From Streptomyces laculatispora (GTDB taxonomy: Bacteria; Actinomycetota; Actinomycetes; Streptomycetales; Streptomycetaceae): a stretch of 35,974 nucleotides of DNA. The notes under the pieces are model-generated. The model was not told the DNA's origin. It saw nothing but the letters and a program-made list of their open reading frames with translations, and made no database searches. The position numbers were made by a program, and so were the translations under genes. This document shows, piece by piece, positions 31,492 through 35,974 of the stretch (position 1 is its first letter; each line of letters opens with the position of its first letter). The stretch is from contig NZ_JAFMPZ010000082.1 of the NCBI RefSeq assembly GCF_017353455.1, positions 1 to 35,974 on the forward strand, given 5' to 3'.

Positions 31492-31699
31492 AGAGCCAAT
31501 TGTCGGGCCGACCGCCCCAAGGTGTCCAGAACGGCCGCTCCTTCCTCGCTCCCGGCCTGTGCGCGACGGCCCGCCCGGGGCCCCTGCGCACACCTCTCAC
31601 CCGGATATCCAGGGGCGCCCGGAGCGAGACGTTGCTACCGTCTCCCGCCGTGCCGCCCCGACGACCGCCGGGGCGCTCCCGCGTAGTCCTGGAGACTTT

Positions 31700-32653
31700 G
31701 TGCCTGCTGCACCACCCGAACTGACCATCCGTCCGCTCACCGGGGCGCAGGAGCTGGATCTCTTCCGCCGGCTGTCGTACGTCCTGGACCACGAACTGGC
31801 GGACGACCTCCACTCCGGCCGCCGCCGCCCGGAGTGGATGTGGGTGGCGTTGCGGGGCGAGCGGGTGGTGGCACGGATCGCGTGGTGGAGCCCGGACGGC
31901 AGGGCGCCGCTCCTTCTCGACTTCTTCGACCTCGACGACACCCTGCCCGAGCCCGAGCGCGGCGAAGCGGGCCTGCGGCTGCTGGAGACGGCGAGCGCGG
32001 CGGTCGTGCCCGCGGGCGGCCCGCGTCCCGAGTACGGGCGGTACGTGCCGCCGGACTGGCGTGAGGACCCGGTGGTCCGTGACGCCGTCGAGGCCCGGGT
32101 CCGGGTCATGGAGCGCACCGGGGCCCGGATGCTGGTCGAGCGGCTGCGCCTGGAGTGGCGCGCGGGCACCCCGGTGCCCGCCGACAGCGGCCGGCTGCGG
32201 TTCCGCCCGGTCGCCGGGCGCGAGGACCTCCTCGCGCTGATGACGCCCGTGATGGAGGGCACCCTCGACGCCCACGGCCAACAGGACCTGGCCTCCGGGC
32301 TGTCGGCGCGCCGGGCCGCGGAGAAGCATTACGACGAGGAGCTGGCCGGCTACACCACCCCGCGGGAGTGGTGGCGCATCGCGGAACTCCCCGGCGGTGA
32401 ACCGGTCGGCTTCGTGATCCCGGCCCGCAACAGCTACAACCCGGTCATCGCGTACATCGGTGTGCTGCCCGCGCACCGTGGCCACGGCTACATCGACGAC
32501 CTCCTCACGGAGGGGACCCGGGTGCTCGCCGGGCAGGACGGGGTGGAGCGGATCCGGGCCGCGACGGACCTCGGCAACGTGCCGATGGCGAAGTCCTTCG
32601 AGCGTCTGGGGTACGTCAACTTCGAGCGCGCCTTCGACATGGTGTGGGACTGA
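31700..32653 (+). CDS. GNAT-family N-acetyltransferase
   Basis: A 317-residue protein with a GNAT domain in its C-terminal half: YIGVLPAHRGHGYIDDLL is the acetyl-CoA binding segment and NVPMAKSFERLGYVNFERAFDM is the usual last strand-helix. The N-terminal half (LTIRPLTGAQELDLF, MWVALRGERVVARIAWW) looks like a degenerate first GNAT unit, so it is a tandem protein. The substrate is unknown. GTG 31700 has GGAG 5 bp upstream. A short GAGAC/GTCTC inverted repeat lies about 65 bp upstream. Confidence 0.88.
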   Translation: MPAAPPELTIRPLTGAQELDLFRRLSYVLDHELADDLHSGRRRPEWMWVALRGERVVARIAWWSPDGRAPLLLDFFDLDDTLPEPERGEAGLRLLETASAAVVPAGGPRPEYGRYVPPDWREDPVVRDAVEARVRVMERTGARMLVERLRLEWRAGTPVPADSGRLRFRPVAGREDLLALMTPVMEGTLDAHGQQDLASGLSARRAAEKHYDEELAGYTTPREWWRIAELPGGEPVGFVIPARNSYNPVIAYIGVLPAHRGHGYIDDLLTEGTRVLAGQDGVERIRAATDLGNVPMAKSFERLGYVNFERAFDMVWD

Positions 32654-33035
32654 CGGAGCCGCCGCCGCGGCAGGCGGTCCGGGCCGCGTACCGGCCCGCC
32701 CCCACCTCGTGCTCGTCTCCGTGGGCCGGACGCGGGATCGAGGTCTTCCCGGCGGCCGACCTGGGGCCGGGCCGGCCACCGGATCCTGGAGCGGGTTCTC
32801 GCCTCCGCGTCCTGAGGGCTGTCCCGCGAGGGCGATCCGGCAGCCGGGGACCGCGGACGCGAAGCCCGCGGTGCACGGCGCCGGAGGGGCCGTTCGCGAG
32901 CTGCGGCCGGGCCCGGACCACCATGGCATTCGACCTGCGGGAACAGGCATGATGGGCACTCAAGTTCCGTACGCCCCACCACATGCCGCGTGTCCCCGCC
33001 GCCCCACCGGCCCCGGGGGCCGGGAGGTCAGATAC
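32654..33035. other. 382-bp gap, no gene recognised
   Basis: Several frames stay open here on both strands but none has a recognisable product or a good ribosome site. Near 32817 the bases GGGCTGTCCCG recall ends of some Streptomyces insertion sequences, but there is no partner end or transposase. A CCGCGG/CCGCGG inverted pair lies near 32852-32873. The last 14 bases hold the ribosome site GGGAGG (33022-33027) of the next gene. Confidence 0.5.
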
Positions 33036-35974
33036 GTGTCACGCCAGATGCTCACCGTCGCAGTGGACGGTTCGGGCGATTTCCGCACCGTCGCGGAGGC
33101 CGTCGCACGGGCCCGTACCGGGGCTGTCGTCAGCATCGGTCCCGGCCGTTACGAGGAGTCCCTCACCGTTTCCGCCGCGATCACGCTGACCGCGTCCGAG
33201 GGGGCCGGAACGGTGGAGCTGGCGCCCCGGCGCGGCACCGCGCTGACCCTCACCGGCGACGCCGTGATGGTGAGCGACCTGGTGCTGCGCGGCCACGACG
33301 ACGAGCTGCCGGTCGTCGACTCGCCGCGCGGACAGATCGCGATGGACCGGTGCGAGGTGCACGGCTCGGCGTGGGCGGCGCTGTTCGCGCGCGGCAGCGG
33401 GTCCCTCGCCCTGCGCGAGTGCCGGGTCAGCAATCCGGCGGGCGCCGGTGTGGTCTCGACGTCCGGGAACGAGAGCTTCCTGGAGGACTGCGTCGTCCAG
33501 CATCTGGGCACGTCGGCGGTGGTGGCCGGGGAGCGCGGGCGGATCACCGTGCGCGGCGGCAGGCTGCGCGACACCCGGGGCAACGGAGTACTGACGAACG
33601 GTCAGGCACACCTGCACCTGGAGGACTGCGAGATATCCGCGGCGGACAAGCCCGGGGTCGCCGTCGAGGAGGACAGCACGGTGCGCATGGTGCGCGGCTC
33701 GGTCCGCGAGGCGGTGGTCGGGGTGTACGTCAGCTCGACCGGGCCGACCGTGCTGGAGGAGGTGTCGGTGGCCGACACGACCGGGCACGGGTTCGTGCTG
33801 GGCGCCGGAAGCTCCCCCACTCTGACCGCCTGCCGTACGGAACGGACCGCTGGGCACGGTCTGTTCGTGACCGAACGCAGCCGGGGCACGTTCAAGGACT
33901 GTGTGTTCGCCTCCGCGCAGGACGCGGCGATCCGGGTGAACGGGTTCTCCTCGCCGGTGCTGACCGGGACGGTCGTGGCGGACGCGAAGGCCGTCGGGGT
34001 GCTCCTCGACGAGGACTCGGCGGGTGAGTTCGACCGCCTGGAGGTACGGGACGCGGGCGGGTCCGGCATCGTCGTCCGCACCGGCGCCAACCCGTTGTTG
34101 CGCCGCGTCACCGTCACCCGGCCGGGTTCGCACGGGGTGGAGGTCGCCAAGGACGGGCGGGGCCGGCTGGAGGAGTGCGTCGTCGAGGCGTCGGCCGGCT
34201 CGGCCGTGCACGTCTCGGGGCACGGCAGTCTGTACGTCGGCGGCAGCACGCTGCGCACGGCGGCCGAGGCGGGCGTGCACGTCGGGGCACTCGGCACGCT
34301 CACCCTTCGCGACACCACCGTCCAGGACGCGGCCGGGGCGGGCGTCCGGATCGAGGCGAAGGGCGAGCTGTCCGCCGCGCGGGCGCGGGTCACCGGCTCG
34401 GGTGAGCACGGTGTGCTGGTCGCCGCGGGCGCACGGGCGGCCCTGAAGACCTGCGAGGTGTCCGGCTCGGGCGCCGACGGCGTACGGGTCGAGGGCACCG
34501 ACCCGGCGTCACTGATCGGCTGCACGGTACGGGACAACCGGGGCAGCGGGCTGCGCCAGGCGGTGCCCGGCGACCGGCTCGCCGTCGAGGGCCTGAACAG
34601 TGCGGACAACGGTGCTCCCGACGCCTGGGGCAGTGCGGCGGGCGCCGAGGCGGCGGGCGGCGGGCGACTGCCCGGCGGCGCGGTTCCGATGGCCGCCGAG
34701 CCGGACAAGGACACCGGTCCGGTGGCCGAGCTGGAGTCCCTGATCGGTCTCGCCGACGTGAAGCAGCAGGTCCTGACGCTGATCAATCTGAACCGGCTGG
34801 CGCAGCGGCGCGCCAGCCTCGGCATGCCCGCCCCGCCGATGAGCCGCCATCTGGTGTTCGCGGGCCCGCCCGGCACCGGCAAGACGACGGTGGCCCGGCT
34901 GTACGGGTCGATCCTGGCGTCACTCGGAGTGCTGCGCACCGGGCACCTGGTGGAGGTGTCGCGGGCCGACCTGGTGGCACAGATCGTCGGCGGCACCGCG
35001 ATCAAGACCACCGAGACCTTCAACAAGGCGCTGGGCGGCGTGCTGTTCGTCGACGAGGCGTACACACTGCTCTCCGACGGCGGCGGTTCGGGCGCGGACT
35101 TCGGCCGGGAGGCCATCGACACCCTGGTGAAGCTGATGGAGGACCATCGCGAGGACGTGGTGGTCGTGGCGGCCGGCTACCCCGAGGAGATGACCGGCTT
35201 CCTCGCCTCCAACCCCGGTCTGGCCTCCCGGTTCACCCGCACCGTGGAGTTCACCGACTACACCTCGGACGAGCTGGTCACCATCGTCGAGCGGATGTGC
35301 ACGGGGCACCACTACGAGCTCGAACCGGCGGCCCGGACCGCGTTGCACGGCCACTTCGAGGCCATTCCGCGCGACGCGGCCTTCGGCAACGGGCGCACCG
35401 CCCGCAAGGTGTTCGAGGAGATGGTGGACCGTCAGGCATCCCGGCTCGCGGGCATGCCGGAGGTCAACGAACGCGATCTGGCGGTACTGACCGCCAGGGA
35501 CGTCGGCGTGACGGCGGCCGTGGACCGCAAGGCCGACGACGACCCGCTGCTGCGGCTCGACGCGCTGGTGGGGCTCGCAGCCGTCAAGCGGGAGGTGGGC
35601 GACCTGGTCAACCTGCTGGCCACCGCCCGCCGCCGCACCGAAGCCGGACTGCCCGCACCGCGCATCAGCAACCACCTGGTCTTCGCGGGGCCGCCCGGCA
35701 CCGGCAAGACGACGGTGGCCCGGCTGTACGGGGAGCTGCTGGCCTCGCTGGGCGTGCTGCCGCGCGGCCAGTTGGTGGAGGTGTCGCGGGCCGACCTGGT
35801 GGGCCGGTGGGTCGGACACACCGCGCAGCTCACCAAGGAGGTGTTCACGCGCGCGCTCGGCGGTGTGCTGTTCATCGACGAGGCGTACACCCTCACCCCC
35901 GCCGGGAGCGGCGGTTCCGCCGACTTCGGCCAGGAGGCCGTGGACACCCTCCTGAAGCTGATGGAGGACCACCG
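33036..35974 (+). CDS. Right-handed beta-helix protein fused to tandem CbxX/EccA-like AAA+ ATPases (3' end outside window)
   Basis: At least 979 codons without a stop, running off the window. Residues 1 to about 520 are tandem beta-helix repeats of the NosD/pectate-lyase type, with a repeating pattern such as L-E-D-C-x-V, GAGVVSTSG, SPTLTACR and GHGVLVAAGA. A Gly/Ala linker leads to AAA+ module 1 near 565-830 (ELESLIGLADVKQQV, Walker A FAGPPGTGKTTVARLYG, Walker B GGVLFVDEAYTL, sensor-like VVVAAGYPEEM) and module 2 from about 840 (LDALVGLAAVKREV, same Walker A, GGVLFIDEAYTL). These are CbxX/CfxQ-type modules, related to EccA of type VII secretion. There is no signal peptide, so it is cytoplasmic. 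GTG 33036 has GGGAGG 8 bp upstream. Role unknown; a remodelling ATPase whose beta-helix selects a partner is inference. Confidence 0.9.
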   Translation, partial: MSRQMLTVAVDGSGDFRTVAEAVARARTGAVVSIGPGRYEESLTVSAAITLTASEGAGTVELAPRRGTALTLTGDAVMVSDLVLRGHDDELPVVDSPRGQIAMDRCEVHGSAWAALFARGSGSLALRECRVSNPAGAGVVSTSGNESFLEDCVVQHLGTSAVVAGERGRITVRGGRLRDTRGNGVLTNGQAHLHLEDCEISAADKPGVAVEEDSTVRMVRGSVREAVVGVYVSSTGPTVLEEVSVADTTGHGFVLGAGSSPTLTACRTERTAGHGLFVTERSRGTFKDCVFASAQDAAIRVNGFSSPVLTGTVVADAKAVGVLLDEDSAGEFDRLEVRDAGGSGIVVRTGANPLLRRVTVTRPGSHGVEVAKDGRGRLEECVVEASAGSAVHVSGHGSLYVGGSTLRTAAEAGVHVGALGTLTLRDTTVQDAAGAGVRIEAKGELSAARARVTGSGEHGVLVAAGARAALKTCEVSGSGADGVRVEGTDPASLIGCTVRDNRGSGLRQAVPGDRLAVEGLNSADNGAPDAWGSAAGAEAAGGGRLPGGAVPMAAEPDKDTGPVAELESLIGLADVKQQVLTLINLNRLAQRRASLGMPAPPMSRHLVFAGPPGTGKTTVARLYGSILASLGVLRTGHLVEVSRADLVAQIVGGTAIKTTETFNKALGGVLFVDEAYTLLSDGGGSGADFGREAIDTLVKLMEDHREDVVVVAAGYPEEMTGFLASNPGLASRFTRTVEFTDYTSDELVTIVERMCTGHHYELEPAARTALHGHFEAIPRDAAFGNGRTARKVFEEMVDRQASRLAGMPEVNERDLAVLTARDVGVTAAVDRKADDDPLLRLDALVGLAAVKREVGDLVNLLATARRRTEAGLPAPRISNHLVFAGPPGTGKTTVARLYGELLASLGVLPRGQLVEVSRADLVGRWVGHTAQLTKEVFTRALGGVLFIDEAYTLTPAGSGGSADFGQEAVDTLLKLMEDH
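34866..34907 (+). repeat. 42-bp exact direct repeat, copy 1 (Walker A of AAA+ module 1)
   Basis: Identical over 42 bases to 35691-35732, exactly 825 bp (275 codons) downstream in the same frame. It encodes P-P-G-T-G-K-T-T-V-A-R-L-Y-G. Identity at silent positions suggests recent duplication or gene conversion between the two ATPase modules. Confidence 0.85.
35691..35732 (+). repeat. 42-bp exact direct repeat, copy 2 (Walker A of AAA+ module 2)
   Basis: Second copy of the repeat at 34866-34907. A further near-identical stretch (GTGGAGGTGTCGCGGGCCGA) follows in both modules about 45 bp downstream. Confidence 0.85.

Noticed and set aside
32654..33035. GGGCTGTCCCG in the gap, considered as an insertion-sequence remnant
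   Set aside because: No matching inverted end, target duplication or transposase fragment.

Overview
The window reads as chromosomal DNA of a Streptomyces or close relative. Base composition is very GC-rich, genes use GTG starts and 1-4 bp overlaps freely, and many encoded families are typical of actinomycetes (SAV2148-type HEPN protein, Rv2466c-type DsbA protein, TIGR03086 protein, DUF1707-FHA protein, sugar importer without its own ATPase). There are no rRNA, tRNA, CRISPR or intact insertion sequences that I can see.

Layout. (1) 1-7807, plus strand: an assimilatory sulfur cluster. It runs from the tail of sulfite reductase through a small zinc-ribbon protein, cysH, cysC, cysD and cysN to a sulfonate-type ABC importer (lipoprotein, ATPase, permease) and a sirohydrochlorin chelatase. 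Together these import a sulfur source, activate sulfate to APS/PAPS, reduce it to sulfide and supply siroheme for the last step. (2) 7815-13019: single-gene metabolism on both strands (DsbA-like, DinB-like, ketopantoate-reductase-like, aldo/keto reductase, orphan ABC ATPase, NTF2-like, DUF1697). (3) 13019-14221: a secreted subtilisin-like protease.

(4) 14460-15894, minus strand: the most interesting locus. A 26-codon gene that no ordinary gene caller would keep encodes a leader ending in the hexapeptide Ala-Trp-Tyr-Leu-Trp-Tyr directly before the stop codon. It is followed by a strong intergenic hairpin, a cytochrome P450 gene and a perfect terminator hairpin, and preceded by a locally AT-rich stretch with a good promoter. 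This is the layout of a tryptorubin-type atropopeptide RiPP: precursor plus one cross-linking P450. The predicted core differs from that of tryptorubin A (AWYIWY) by Ile to Leu.

(5) 16164-19242, minus: a sugar ABC importer (two permeases, lipoprotein). (6) 19369-22310: aminoglycoside-phosphotransferase-like protein, DEDDh exonuclease, and a HEPN protein. (7) 22667-27331, plus: glycogen/trehalose genes glgX and treY. glgX carries the only in-frame TTA codon I found in the window, so it should depend on the bldA tRNA. treY overlaps tail-to-tail with a degenerate P450-like gene. (8) 28460-30893: a LysR regulator divergent from a dihydrolipoamide-dehydrogenase-like gene, with two clear palindromes between them. 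(9) 30925-32653: DUF1707-FHA protein and a GNAT protein. (10) 33036 to the end: a large cytoplasmic protein joining a right-handed beta-helix to at least two CbxX/EccA-like AAA+ modules; it runs off the window.

All functional calls come from reading the translated sequences and motifs by eye; no database search was run.
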